Part shown: in pieces, positions 9,085 to 18,088 of the stretch | Numbering within the stretch: position 1 is the stretch's first letter | How the letters are laid out: each line of letters opens with the position of its first letter | IMG/VR virus record: IMGVR_UViG_3300017917_001123 | Coordinates: 186,001 to 250,000 of that record | DNA length: 64,000 bases | DNA from: a virus | Direction: 5' to 3' (one strand) | The notes under the pieces: model-generated | Told to the model about the DNA's origin: nothing | The model's input: only the letters and a program-made list of their open reading frames with translations | The model's database searches: none | Program-made: the position numbers and the translations under genes

Positions 9085-11292
9085 ATGAACGCCTTAGAAC
9101 TTATTGCCCAAGATTTATTTGACAAAGTACGCAGTCGCTTCTCTAACCTACAAATGGGCGGAGAAAGTGGGTCTGTAACTGTACAGCCTACAGAAGCACG
9201 TTTCTTTGATTTTGACTTTGTTGTAGAGGGCAACAACTTAGGCCGTGTTAGCATCAGCATTAACGATGTTGGCACATTAAAAGTATATTACAGCCAGGGC
9301 ATTGTTGAAGATCGTGATTCGATTACACAAGGCTTTTGGTTTGATTTTTTAAGAGAAATGCGTCAGTTTGCTAAACGCAGAATGTTACGATTTGATACTC
9401 GCGACATTACAAAAGGCAATCTAGACAAAAACGATTTTGCTTATCTAGCACAGCAAGGAGCACAGCAACAGCCTGCTCCAACACAAGTACAACAACCAGT
9501 CGCACAGGAATCTAACATGACCGAATCTTCAATGTACGGTAGCTCAAAGAGCTCTTACCGCCCACTAGACAAAACTCTTTTAATTGTTCGCCACAATCAC
9601 AAAGTCGGCGAAGACAGAGGAGCTCGTAGCCGTAGCAACAACATCCAGTCAATTTTCATTCAAAATGAAGCAGGCGAGCGTTTTAAATATCCGTTTGTAC
9701 ACATGGCTGGTGCTAAGGCAATGCAACGTCACGTTGCTAACGGTGGTACACCATTTGACACAGCAGGTTCCGCAATCATTGGAATGAGCGAGCAAATTAA
9801 TCAGCTAGGTAAGTTTAAGCGCCAAGTAGGTAATGTTGAACAACTAACAACAGAAGCACGTGGTATTGTTGATCGTGTTGGTCAGAAGTTATCCAGCCTA
9901 CGTTCAACAATGGAATCTATTGCTAAACAAACACACTATGAAGCATGGCGTGAAAGTTTAGAAGAAGCACACGCAGACCTCAGTGACATTGACGAAGCAA
10001 CAATCGAAGATTACAAGAGCAAGTTTACAGTAAGTTCTTTCAAAGAAGACTTAACACAATATTTCCCATTACTTTATAAAGTAATGCAAGAAACAAGCAC
10101 AGTTGACCTAGACGACTATGTTGGCGAGGCAAAAGATGATGCTTGTGACGACTGCGGCAAAGATCCTTGTGAGTGCGAAGAAGACACTAAAGAAAGCATG
10201 GACGCATTTGAAGCATGGGCAGAAGAAGTAACAGAAGGTCCTTTTGAAGACGCAATGGAAGAGGGTGCTAATAAAGTAGATATTCCTGCTTACAAGCGCA
10301 AAGCTAGCGGCGATAAAGATTGGAAAGTTACACAAAAAGATCTCGACGCTGCCGACGAGAAGAACATTTCTAGTCGTGCTGGTTTACAAAAACTTAAGAG
10401 AGATCTTAAAGTTGAAGGCTATTATATTGGCGCAGAAGATTTGCCAGATTGGACACGCGATGCCCTACACCGTGTTAGCCGCGGCGAAGTTCAAGATTGG
10501 ACTGAACTATATGGCGAGCTAATGAACTTTATTGACGACGAAAGCAAAGCAGAACGTATTGCTAAGTTAACATTTGCCAAAGGCGGCGGCGTTGATTCAA
10601 TGGCACAGCATCGTGTTAAAGCAGAGCCAGAGATGGATGTTCCAAAAGACGACAGTGAAGACGATGACGATTCTTTCTTAAACAAACTACGTGCTCAAGC
10701 ACGTTCTGGTTCTATCAAGCCAGGTCTAGATACAGGTGAAAAAGAATCAATGGAAGAGCCAAAAGGCAATCCATACAAAGAAATCGCCGAAGTAGTACTA
10801 AGTCATTTTGATCGTGAAACTGGAAAATTCCCACTAGGTGAAACTGGTGTTGTTGTTAAGATCAGCAAAGAGTTTGGAGACAGAGCAGGACAATTAGCAG
10901 AAAAGCTAATCCAGCATCTACAGTCAACTCACGAAGCACAAACTCAAATGGAAGCAATTCGTAGACTAAGTGGTTTACCTCCGCTAACAGAAGCAGAAAA
11001 GAAAACAATGAGTCGTGCCGCTAAAGGTAACGAGAAATATGGTAAAGACGGAATGAAGGCATTAGCCAAAGCCGGTCGCGACGGTGCTAGCGAAAAGAAG
11101 TTAGATTCTATTAGAAATAAATTTGACAAATATGATGAATCAACTGGTGACTACTCTGCAAAGAAAGCCGCCGCTGGTAAAGACTTAGGCAAGCCTGGTA
11201 AAAACTTTGCTAAGATTGCAAAGAAGTCCGGTGGCGGAGAGAAAGGCGAGCGTATTGCTGGCGCAGTTCTAGCTAAATTACGTAAAAAATAA
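9085..11292 (+). CDS. Large virion-associated protein, basic C-terminal tail
   Basis: 735 residues. The frame is open further upstream inside the terminase gene, but ATG 9085 lies 5 bases after a late promoter. Residues 1-110 form an alpha/beta domain; a Q/P linker follows, then a domain with HNHKVGEDRGARSR and a helical region. A cysteine cluster CDDCGKDPCEC lies near 350 and long acidic stretches follow. The last ~110 residues are lysine- and glycine-rich (MSRAAKGNEKYGKDGM, KLDSIRNKFDKYDE), which suggests DNA contact. It is a late gene beside the terminase, so a head-internal or packaging-associated protein is likely, but the family is not named. Confidence 0.6.
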   Translation: MNALELIAQDLFDKVRSRFSNLQMGGESGSVTVQPTEARFFDFDFVVEGNNLGRVSISINDVGTLKVYYSQGIVEDRDSITQGFWFDFLREMRQFAKRRMLRFDTRDITKGNLDKNDFAYLAQQGAQQQPAPTQVQQPVAQESNMTESSMYGSSKSSYRPLDKTLLIVRHNHKVGEDRGARSRSNNIQSIFIQNEAGERFKYPFVHMAGAKAMQRHVANGGTPFDTAGSAIIGMSEQINQLGKFKRQVGNVEQLTTEARGIVDRVGQKLSSLRSTMESIAKQTHYEAWRESLEEAHADLSDIDEATIEDYKSKFTVSSFKEDLTQYFPLLYKVMQETSTVDLDDYVGEAKDDACDDCGKDPCECEEDTKESMDAFEAWAEEVTEGPFEDAMEEGANKVDIPAYKRKASGDKDWKVTQKDLDAADEKNISSRAGLQKLKRDLKVEGYYIGAEDLPDWTRDALHRVSRGEVQDWTELYGELMNFIDDESKAERIAKLTFAKGGGVDSMAQHRVKAEPEMDVPKDDSEDDDDSFLNKLRAQARSGSIKPGLDTGEKESMEEPKGNPYKEIAEVVLSHFDRETGKFPLGETGVVVKISKEFGDRAGQLAEKLIQHLQSTHEAQTQMEAIRRLSGLPPLTEAEKKTMSRAAKGNEKYGKDGMKALAKAGRDGASEKKLDSIRNKFDKYDESTGDYSAKKAAAGKDLGKPGKNFAKIAKKSGGGEKGERIAGAVLAKLRKK

Positions 11293-11328
11293 TTGGCTCA
11301 TTTAACCACAAAATCAGTCGACTAAAAG

Positions 11329-11357
11329 TTGACAGGATAAATAAAAGCGCATACAAT
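11329..11357 (+). promoter_or_regulatory. Sigma-70-type promoter for gp32
   Basis: TTGACA (11329-11334), a 17-bp spacer and TACAAT (11352-11357). A GATAAATA late-like box lies in the spacer at 11336-11343, and the -10 falls inside a hairpin, so early start, late start and termination signals overlap here. Confidence 0.55.
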
Positions 11358-11375
11358 AACATGTATGCGTTTTTT
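11348..11375 (+). terminator. Rho-independent terminator upstream of gp32
   Basis: An 8-bp stem CGCATACA / TGTATGCG (11348-11355, 11362-11369) with a 6-base loop is followed by six T. It should stop late transcripts from the 9.1-11.3 kb gene before the replication genes. Confidence 0.8.
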
Positions 11376-11439
11376 CTTTTTAGTCAGTTGGCTTTAAAGA
11401 AATGGCAAATACTAAAGGCATATTATAAGGAGAAACATT

Positions 11440-12450
11440 ATGGCATCTTTAGCAGAAATTCGTGCGAAACTTCAAGAAGCACAAAATCGTCAAGGCGGGC
11501 AATCCGCACAAGCAGGCGACAACGCAATTTACCCCCACTGGAACATCTCAGAGAACTCAGAAGCAGTAGTTCGCTTCCTTCCTGACGGCGATCCAGATAA
11601 CACATTCTTCTGGGTAGAACGTGCTATGATCAAGCTACCTTTCGCAGGTATCAAAGGCGAGACAAATAGCAAACCAGTAACTGTACAAGTTCCCTGTATG
11701 GAAATGTGGGGCGAAACTTGCCCAATTCTAACTGAAGTACGTCCTTGGTTTAAGGATAAGTCTTTGGAAGACATGGGTCGTAAGTACTGGAAGAAGCGTT
11801 CATACCTGTTCCAGGGCTTTGTTGTTGACAGCCCACTGAAGGAAGATAAAACTCCTGAGAATCCAATTCGTCGATTCATCATCGGTAGCCAAATCTTTAA
11901 CATTGTTAAAGCGGCTCTAATGGATCCAGAAATGGAAGATCTGCCAACCGATTACCTACGTGGTGTTGATTTCAAAATCACTAAAACTAGCAAGGGCGGT
12001 TACGCAGACTATTCTACTTCTAAGTATGCTCGCCGTGAGCGCAGTCTTACTGACGAAGAAAAAGCCGCAGTTGAGCAACATGGTTTGTTCAATCTAAAGG
12101 ACTTCCTACCTAAGAAGCCAGGTGAAGTTGAACTTAAGGTTATCAAGGAAATGTTTGAAGCATCTGTTGATGGTGAAGCATTTGACATGGAACGTTGGGG
12201 TCAATACTACAAGCCTAGCGGTATGGGTGGAAGTGGTTCCGCAACAGGATCTACAACAGCACCAAAGGCATCTGCTCCAGCAGATGAAGATGACGCCCCT
12301 TTTGAATCAGCGGCTTCAGCACCCGCGGTAAAAGTTGCTGAAACAGCGCCTGCTCCAAAGGCAGAAGCTCCAGCGGCATCTAGCGGAAACGAAGCAAGCC
12401 AACGTGCTCAAGACATTTTGGCAATGATCCGTAACCGTCAAAAATCTTAA
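11440..12450 (+). CDS. gp32: Single-stranded DNA-binding protein, gp32-like
   Basis: 336 residues. It binds single-stranded DNA cooperatively and organises replication and recombination. The N-terminal basic helix (SLAEIRAKLQEA, residues 3-14) serves cooperativity. The OB core includes YPHWNISENSEAVVRFLPDGD and CMEMWGETCPIL, which may supply the zinc-site cysteines, and RRFIIGSQIFNIV. The C-terminal third is Ala/Pro-rich and ends in an acidic then basic helix (ASQRAQDILAMIRNRQ), used in T4 for partner contacts. A strong AAGGAG site precedes the ATG, and an upstream leader of about 75 bases could hold regulation. UvsX, UvsY and UvsW follow in the same operon. Confidence 0.92.
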   Translation: MASLAEIRAKLQEAQNRQGGQSAQAGDNAIYPHWNISENSEAVVRFLPDGDPDNTFFWVERAMIKLPFAGIKGETNSKPVTVQVPCMEMWGETCPILTEVRPWFKDKSLEDMGRKYWKKRSYLFQGFVVDSPLKEDKTPENPIRRFIIGSQIFNIVKAALMDPEMEDLPTDYLRGVDFKITKTSKGGYADYSTSKYARRERSLTDEEKAAVEQHGLFNLKDFLPKKPGEVELKVIKEMFEASVDGEAFDMERWGQYYKPSGMGGSGSATGSTTAPKASAPADEDDAPFESAASAPAVKVAETAPAPKAEAPAASSGNEASQRAQDILAMIRNRQKS

Positions 12451-12465
12451 TTTGGGAGATAGACT

Positions 12466-13530
12466 ATGGGAAAAGCCTTCGATATTTCGAAGTTCCGTAA
12501 GTCTATCACCAAGTCTATTGACGGACTTGGTATAGGCTTCAATGATCCAACTGATTGGATCAGTACAGGGAACTATGCGTTAAATTACCTAATCAGCGGC
12601 GACTTCTTTAAAGGAGTACCACTGGGTAAGGTTACTGTGTTTGCTGGTGAATCCGGCGCAGGTAAGTCATACATCTGCTCTGGTAACATTATCAGACACG
12701 CACAAGAACAAGGCATTTATGTTGTTCTAGTTGATAGCGAAAACGCTCTTGACGAAGAATGGCTAAAGGCTTTGGGTGTAGATACAAGTGAAGATAAGTT
12801 GCTGAAACTTAACATGGCAATGATTGACGACGTTGCTAAGACTATCAGCGAATTCATGAAGGAATACAAGTCAATGCCGGACGAAGATCGTCCAAAGGTA
12901 TTGTTTGTTATCGATTCGCTAGGTATGTTGCTTACTCCGACTGACGTTAATCAGTTTGAAGCAGGCGAAATGAAGGGTGACTTAGGTCGCAAGCCTAAAG
13001 CACTGACAGCACTTGTTCGTAACTGTGTAAACACTTTTGGATCGTATAACGTTGGTCTAGTTTGTACTAACCACACATACGCATCACAAGATATGTTTGA
13101 TCCAGATGACAAGATCAGCGGTGGTCAAGGATTTATCTACGCAAGCTCGATCGTTGTTGCTATGAAAAAGCTCAAACTCAAAGAGGATGAGGACGGCAAC
13201 AAAGTATCCGATGTTTTGGGTATCCGTTCAGCATGTAAGGTTATGAAGACTCGCTATGCGAAGCCCTTCGAATCTGTTCAAGTTAAAATTCCATACTCAA
13301 CTGGTATGAGTCCTACATCCGGACTTGTTGACATGTTCGAGAAAATGGGTGTATTATCTAAAGTAGGTAACAAACTTGCCTACACTGATAAAGAATCAGG
13401 TGAGATTATGGCCGAGTTCCGCAAAAACTGGACCGAAGATAAGCTCATGCTAATTATGAAGCAATGGGACGAAAAAGCAGTAACAGCTAGCCCACAACTT
13501 GAAGAGGACGAAGAGGCATCAAATGGATGA
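12466..13530 (+). CDS. uvsX: UvsX, RecA-like recombinase
   Basis: 354 residues. It forms filaments on single-stranded DNA and carries out strand exchange for recombination-dependent replication. Walker A GESGAGKS lies at 61-68, Walker B KVLFVIDSLG near 144-153, and GLVCTNHTY and SGGQGFIYASS form the later RecA motifs and loop L2. The start has a GGGAG site. The gene lies between gp32 and uvsY, as expected for a recombination module, and its last 8 bases overlap the next gene. Confidence 0.95.
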   Translation: MGKAFDISKFRKSITKSIDGLGIGFNDPTDWISTGNYALNYLISGDFFKGVPLGKVTVFAGESGAGKSYICSGNIIRHAQEQGIYVVLVDSENALDEEWLKALGVDTSEDKLLKLNMAMIDDVAKTISEFMKEYKSMPDEDRPKVLFVIDSLGMLLTPTDVNQFEAGEMKGDLGRKPKALTALVRNCVNTFGSYNVGLVCTNHTYASQDMFDPDDKISGGQGFIYASSIVVAMKKLKLKEDEDGNKVSDVLGIRSACKVMKTRYAKPFESVQVKIPYSTGMSPTSGLVDMFEKMGVLSKVGNKLAYTDKESGEIMAEFRKNWTEDKLMLIMKQWDEKAVTASPQLEEDEEASNG

Positions 13531-13771
13531 AAATCTAATCATGACAATTTGGGATCTATTCCGTGAATACATCCCTGAAAAGAATCGCGAAATGGCCGCA
13601 AACCAGTACGTCGATTTCCTAGCGAACGAGTTTGACCCGGAAGTACTAGCAGGGTTCATGGGGTATGATGCCCAATTGGATGATGCTATCAAGTTAGTCA
13701 TTCAAGAAGAAGGTCTAGAAGAAGAGACCTACGACGAAGATGACTACGGATACGATGACGAGGACTATTAA
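13523..13771 (+). CDS. Small acidic protein between uvsX and uvsY
   Basis: 82 residues. The start is ATG 13523, overlapping the uvsX stop by 8 bases. It has a helical N-terminal part (IMTIWDLFREYIPEKNREMAA is the core) and an extremely acidic C-terminus (EEETYDEDDYGYDDEDY). Acidic tails of this type often bind basic partners or mimic DNA. It is translationally coupled on both sides (ends on the ATG of uvsY), so a link to recombination is likely. No family was recognised. Confidence 0.65.
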   Translation: MDENLIMTIWDLFREYIPEKNREMAANQYVDFLANEFDPEVLAGFMGYDAQLDDAIKLVIQEEGLEEETYDEDDYGYDDEDY

Positions 13772-14226
13772 TGAGCTGGTACAGTAAAGTTAGTCGAGAT
13801 ATCGCCAACTTACCAGACTGTATTGATTATTACTATACTCAACTGGAGGAGGCAAGGAAGGAAGTAAAGGTTTACGGTAACCTTGAAAAGGCTTCTGCGG
13901 CTCTTCCGGGCATTGTAGAACAGCGTTTCAACCAGCTTCAAGAAATTGAAGCTGTGTTGGAATACTTGAACATCGAGCTACGTCGAACACGTAGCAAAGT
14001 TTTTAGAAAATACTTAGAGAATTATCAGCGAGCACTGAGTAGTAGAGATTGCGAAAAGTTTGCTGAAGGTGAGGCCGACGTAGTCGATCTAGAAAAAATT
14101 GTTAACGAGTTTGCCTTGTTACGCAATCAATGGCTAGGGATTATTAAAGGTCTTGATATTAAACAATGGCAGATTTCTAACATTATCAAACTTAGAACTG
14201 CTGGAATGGAAGATGTGCAGGTCTAA
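13771..14226 (+). CDS. uvsY: UvsY-like recombination mediator
   Basis: 151 residues (T4 UvsY 137). UvsY helps load UvsX on gp32-coated single strands. The protein is all helical with many basic residues (NIELRRTRSKVFRKYLENY at ~72-90) and ends in WLGIIKGLDIKQWQISNIIKL, matching the UvsY pattern of a Trp followed by a small helical repeat. Overlap with the preceding gene (TAATG) and closeness to uvsX and gp32 support the call. Similarity to T4 is weak at residue level, so the name rests on pattern plus context. Confidence 0.7.
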   Translation: MSWYSKVSRDIANLPDCIDYYYTQLEEARKEVKVYGNLEKASAALPGIVEQRFNQLQEIEAVLEYLNIELRRTRSKVFRKYLENYQRALSSRDCEKFAEGEADVVDLEKIVNEFALLRNQWLGIIKGLDIKQWQISNIIKLRTAGMEDVQV

Positions 14227-14228
14227 TC

Positions 14229-15458
14229 ATGTACGTAGAAGACTTAGTCGAACGACTTGTTGGTTATGGCAAGTACCTATTCGAACCTAATATCATTCAA
14301 GGTAACGGGTGGGAATATAACTTTGCTACATCCGTTGCTAATCAGCTATCAAACGGAAACTCACTAACCGAAAAACAAGCCACAATGGCTGTTAAGATTC
14401 TCAAGAAGTACAAACGAGAACTTGAAGCATATTTTAACAAACCAATTGACTTAGACAATCCTGTCTTTAGGAATCCGTTTAGACAACTTACAGAAGAAAA
14501 GTCAATTAGGATTGAAGAAGTCAATGGCGAAAAGCAAATCCTTGTTAGATTTTCCTACAATCAAGATATTGTTAAGCAGTTTCAAGATTATGTTAACAGT
14601 TCAGAGTGGAAGAGCTTCCGGTGGGGAAGTGTCCTAAAACAAGAAGTAGGTGCGTGGAATCACGACCTTCGAGCATGGACGTTTAAGCTCAAAGAAGACA
14701 ACATTTTCTGGTTACACAATAACTTACTCGATAAGGGCTTTATTGAAGACGAGCAATTTAAGCAGTATGTTGAAGAGATAACAAGTGTTATCGAAAAAAT
14801 GTATGACTATGCTCCTTGTGTGGTAAAAGAAGACGGAGTCTACAAATATAAAAACGTTTCTCATAAAATTCCGGACATTAATTCTGACAATGTCTTAGAA
14901 GTTTTGTTTAAGGCTAAGAGCGCAGGAGTAACAGCGTGGAGTGAGGAGGTTGATAGAGATTTAAGAGCAAATTCTTGCTCTTCGGTTACTATGGCCGTAT
15001 TAAATTCATCTAAAGCACTATACGTTGATAATTCTGCTTATACTACAGCTGAATTTAAGGATATCATTAAGCACGGTGGTCCAGTCCTTATAATCATTCC
15101 CGGCGGAAGTGAGACTCAATATACAATGGCTTGGCATAAACTAGCACAAGACTGGGGCATTCCTAGTTCAGAAATGAGTGTGATGTTTAGAATGCCAAAC
15201 GAAAGTCACGGCACCTTTAACAAATACGTTCGTGATAACTTGCTGAACAATGAAATTACTGAAAATACCAAAATTGTATTTGTTAGCACAAAGTTACCGA
15301 AGCCTCTGATCAAATCCGGTATTAGATTCAATTCAGTAATAAATCTAGGTTACTATAGAGATCTACATTTTTCCATGTCTGTGGTCTTGAATTCAACCAC
15401 CAATGTGTGTTATTATAACAACAAGCAACCATATGGGGTAACTGTTGTCAACAGCTAA
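14229..15458 (+). CDS. Unrecognised replication-operon protein, partner of UvsW
   Basis: 409 residues, located between uvsY and uvsW with 14 bases of overlap to uvsW. Residues 90-180 (RFSYNQDIVKQFQDYV, SVLKQEVGAWNHDLRAWTFKL) resemble the small HARP-like DNA-binding modules found before SNF2 helicases. The C-terminal part (VLIIIPGG, TKIVFVSTKLPKPLI, FNSVINLGYY) looks like the second RecA lobe of a helicase without visible Walker A or DExH motifs. It could be an inactive helicase-like partner of UvsW. This is inference only. Confidence 0.55.
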   Translation: MYVEDLVERLVGYGKYLFEPNIIQGNGWEYNFATSVANQLSNGNSLTEKQATMAVKILKKYKRELEAYFNKPIDLDNPVFRNPFRQLTEEKSIRIEEVNGEKQILVRFSYNQDIVKQFQDYVNSSEWKSFRWGSVLKQEVGAWNHDLRAWTFKLKEDNIFWLHNNLLDKGFIEDEQFKQYVEEITSVIEKMYDYAPCVVKEDGVYKYKNVSHKIPDINSDNVLEVLFKAKSAGVTAWSEEVDRDLRANSCSSVTMAVLNSSKALYVDNSAYTTAEFKDIIKHGGPVLIIIPGGSETQYTMAWHKLAQDWGIPSSEMSVMFRMPNESHGTFNKYVRDNLLNNEITENTKIVFVSTKLPKPLIKSGIRFNSVINLGYYRDLHFSMSVVLNSTTNVCYYNNKQPYGVTVVNS

Positions 15459-16896
15459 ATTAATCATTAAAGACGAGATCAATGTTAAGTTCGAAGGACT
15501 TGATTTAGATACTCGTAAAGAACTTACAAAGAAATTTAAATTCTTTGATCCAGCCGCACGATATATGCCTGCGTTTAAACTAGGGCGTTGGGACGGCTGT
15601 ACTCCATTTTTTGGTCTAGGCGGTACAACCTACGTCAGTATGCTAGACAGAGTCCTTCCACTGTTAACTCAATGGGGTTATCATATTGAAGTAGAAGATT
15701 TACGTAAACATAATCAATTACAGTTTGAAAAAGTAACAGAAGAATACTGGGGAGAAAAGTGTTGGCCCGAAGGACATAGATTTGAAGGCGAACCAATCCG
15801 ATTACGTGACGACCAAGTTGAAGTTGTAAACAAGTTTTTAGAAAATCCACAATGCCTACAAGAAGTTGCTACAGGCGCAGGTAAGACAATTATGACTGCG
15901 ACTCTAGCAAAGATTTGTGAGAAGTATGGCCGAACAATGGTTATTGTTCCGAACAAAGATCTTGTTATTCAAACCGAAGAAGATTTTCGGAACGTGGGAT
16001 TAGACGTCGGCGTTTACTTTGGCGATCGCAAAGAACTAGGAAAAACACATACAATTTGTACGTGGCAAAGTCTAAACATCTTAGATAAAAAATCGCACGA
16101 CAATAGTGAGGTTCTAACACTAGCAGAATTCATTGACGGCGTTAACGCAATTATTGTTGACGAAGTACATATGGCTAAAGCCGAAGTTCTTAAAAAATTG
16201 TTAACTGTTAACTTTGCCAATGCTCCTATTCGTTGGGGTCTAACAGGAACAGTCCCTAAAGATGATCTTAGTTTTGAAAGCATTAAGTGTGCTTTAGGTG
16301 ATGTCGTACACCGTGTGAGTGCGTACGATCTACAGCAAAAGGGTGTGCTGAGTGAATGTCACGTGAACATAGTTCAAACGCAAGAATGGAAAGAGTTCGA
16401 AAGCTATCCAGCTGAACTTAAATTCCTTGTTAGTGACGAAGATAGAATGAGCTGGGTAGCAAAATTAGTCAACGGCATTAAGGATTCGGGAAATACGTTA
16501 GTTTTAGTAGACAGAATCGACACTGGAAACTTCTTAATTAATGAGCTTCCTGATGCTGTGTTTATTAGTGGTAAAATTAAATCAACAACCCGAAAGGAAC
16601 AGTATCGTGAAGTGGCAACCGCAGATGACAAGATTATTGTGGCGACTTACGGTGTGGCCGCTGTGGGTATTAATATTCCAAGGATTTTTAATTTGGTTCT
16701 TATTGAGCCCGGAAAGAGCTTTGTCCGCGTTATACAAAGCATTGGACGAGGCATTCGAAAAGCAGAAGATAAAGACTTCGTCCAAATCTGGGATATCACA
16801 GCCAACACCAAGTACGCCAAGAGGCACCTCACTGAACGGAAGAGGTACTATAAAGAAGCAAGGTATCCGTTCACTATTGAGAAGGTAAAATATTAA
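15445..16896 (+). CDS. uvsW: UvsW-like DNA/RNA-DNA helicase
   Basis: 483 residues. UvsW (superfamily 2) unwinds branched DNA and R-loops and promotes the switch from origin to recombination-dependent replication. The N-terminal domain includes FKLGRWDGCTPFF (~44-56; T4 has GNWDG). Motif I ATGAGKT lies at ~142-148, motif II DEVH at ~239-242, motif III GLTGT near 265, and motif VI QSIGRGIRK near 430. The start must be TTG 15445, because an in-frame ATG 12 bases upstream runs at once into a stop; TTG also agrees with the T4 N-terminus. Confidence 0.92.
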   Translation: MSTAKLIIKDEINVKFEGLDLDTRKELTKKFKFFDPAARYMPAFKLGRWDGCTPFFGLGGTTYVSMLDRVLPLLTQWGYHIEVEDLRKHNQLQFEKVTEEYWGEKCWPEGHRFEGEPIRLRDDQVEVVNKFLENPQCLQEVATGAGKTIMTATLAKICEKYGRTMVIVPNKDLVIQTEEDFRNVGLDVGVYFGDRKELGKTHTICTWQSLNILDKKSHDNSEVLTLAEFIDGVNAIIVDEVHMAKAEVLKKLLTVNFANAPIRWGLTGTVPKDDLSFESIKCALGDVVHRVSAYDLQQKGVLSECHVNIVQTQEWKEFESYPAELKFLVSDEDRMSWVAKLVNGIKDSGNTLVLVDRIDTGNFLINELPDAVFISGKIKSTTRKEQYREVATADDKIIVATYGVAAVGINIPRIFNLVLIEPGKSFVRVIQSIGRGIRKAEDKDFVQIWDITANTKYAKRHLTERKRYYKEARYPFTIEKVKY

Positions 16897-17399
16897 TGCA
16901 AATACTAACATTAGAAAACAAAACTTTTTATCTAAATGATCTTCCTGAAGAGATAGATGAGGATTTTCGTTACAGCGTTTTAGATAACAGCGATAACCAA
17001 AATCCCGATTACTTTTTTCTTCCTTTGATTTTTCTAGAAAGTTTTACTGGTCCTGCGGCAGTTTTGCGTGTCGGTCCTCACGAAGTTACAATGCCACTTG
17101 ATTGGTGTACTATTGTTGGAGATCCTACAGGGCCTGATATGGAAGTATTACCTCTTACTAGTTTAAATGATAGAGGATTTAAAACTTTCTGCTTCAATCC
17201 GTTAAGTAGCTTCCGCCCGGAGTTTCATGAGATTGATATTATTAATGTCTACCCAGATGTTAAATGGTACTTCCCTAAAATGAAACCAGGTCAGCTTCTA
17301 ACTACTCCGCTTCATCCTGGCGAGAAACCACTATGTGCTTATTTTGTTAAAGAAGTTAGTCGCCAAAGTGAGATTGTGAACTACTCAGCTTGTTGGTAA
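16896..17399 (+). CDS. Conserved hypothetical protein downstream of uvsW
   Basis: 167 residues, overlapping the uvsW stop by one base (TAATG). It is soluble and strand-rich, with notable motifs LRVGPHEVTMPLDWCTIVGD and PDVKWYFPKMKPGQLLTTPLHPG. The conserved W, C and GD positions suggest a small fold rather than a disordered protein. It lies between uvsW and a clamp-loader-like gene, so a role in replication or transcription control is possible. No family was recognised. Confidence 0.6.
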   Translation: MQILTLENKTFYLNDLPEEIDEDFRYSVLDNSDNQNPDYFFLPLIFLESFTGPAAVLRVGPHEVTMPLDWCTIVGDPTGPDMEVLPLTSLNDRGFKTFCFNPLSSFRPEFHEIDIINVYPDVKWYFPKMKPGQLLTTPLHPGEKPLCAYFVKEVSRQSEIVNYSACW

Positions 17400-17400
17400 A

Positions 17401-17643
17401 ATGGGAAACTTAAAGCCAGGTGCTACTTACATATATGAAAGAGCTAATGGTGTGACCTATGCCCGCGAAGTTGGCCAGACTGATAGGATAGTAATTGGTT
17501 ATGACGCAGACGCTATAGTAAATCCTTACAATTCTCTTTGGAAAGATGTACTTGAAGCGTCTAAACATAACCCTGATTTACACAGAGCACTAGAACGTGT
17601 TATAATATTGTATCATCTAACTAAGGACAAAAATGGCTCTTGA
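17401..17643 (+). CDS. Small conserved protein upstream of the clamp-loader gene
   Basis: 80 residues. The N-terminal half is strand-like (GATYIYERANGVTYAREVG), the C-terminal half a helix (HNPDLHRALERVIILYHLT). It starts one base after the preceding stop and overlaps the next gene by 11 bases. This pattern of short beta then helix is common in T4-like phages next to gene 62, but its job is unknown. Confidence 0.6.
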   Translation: MGNLKPGATYIYERANGVTYAREVGQTDRIVIGYDADAIVNPYNSLWKDVLEASKHNPDLHRALERVIILYHLTKDKNGS

Positions 17644-18088
17644 TATTAAACGTGAATTAAATGCTGTAGACAGAAAAGTCTACGACTTTTACGACAATCT
17701 TACGGATCAAGAAAAGAAAGAGTTTAGTCCTTATATATTGATGCGCTATGTCTCAAACGTACAAGGTGATAGAGATATTCAAGAGTGGTTTGTTGAAATG
17801 ACCAATGAACTTGTGAATAAACATCACTGGGTACTGAGTAAAAATCACAAAGCACTTCTATGGAAATTGTTTGCCGGAACTGGCGCAGGCGTTAATTGCT
17901 ATCATCCGTATCTTAAAGCAGGCACTAAAGAAAAAGCAAACAAGATCGAAAAGTTGTTGGTTGAAATTTACCCAGCAATGAAACTTAGCGAAATTAAAAT
18001 GCTAGCATCTATGATGACTAAAGCAGATAAAGAAGAGCTCTTTGATAAAATGGGCTTTGATAAGAAGCAAAGAAAAGACTATGAGTAA
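17633..18088 (+). CDS. gp62: Clamp-loader small subunit-like (gp62)
   Basis: 151 residues. In T4 gp62 joins four gp44 ATPases to load the gp45 sliding clamp. The protein is all-helical: FSPYILMRYVSNVQGDRDIQ resembles the gp62 segment that precedes a conserved helical core, followed by WVLSKNHKALLWKLF, and the C-terminal end (MTKADKEELFDKMGFDKKQ) is a helix-turn pattern typical of the family. gp44 and gp45 were not seen in this window. The name rests on pattern and location among replication genes. Confidence 0.5.
   Translation: MALDIKRELNAVDRKVYDFYDNLTDQEKKEFSPYILMRYVSNVQGDRDIQEWFVEMTNELVNKHHWVLSKNHKALLWKLFAGTGAGVNCYHPYLKAGTKEKANKIEKLLVEIYPAMKLSEIKMLASMMTKADKEELFDKMGFDKKQRKDYE

Noticed and set aside
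15635-15956. Minus-strand ORFs inside uvsW
   Set aside because: Shadows of the helicase gene without ribosome sites or family features.
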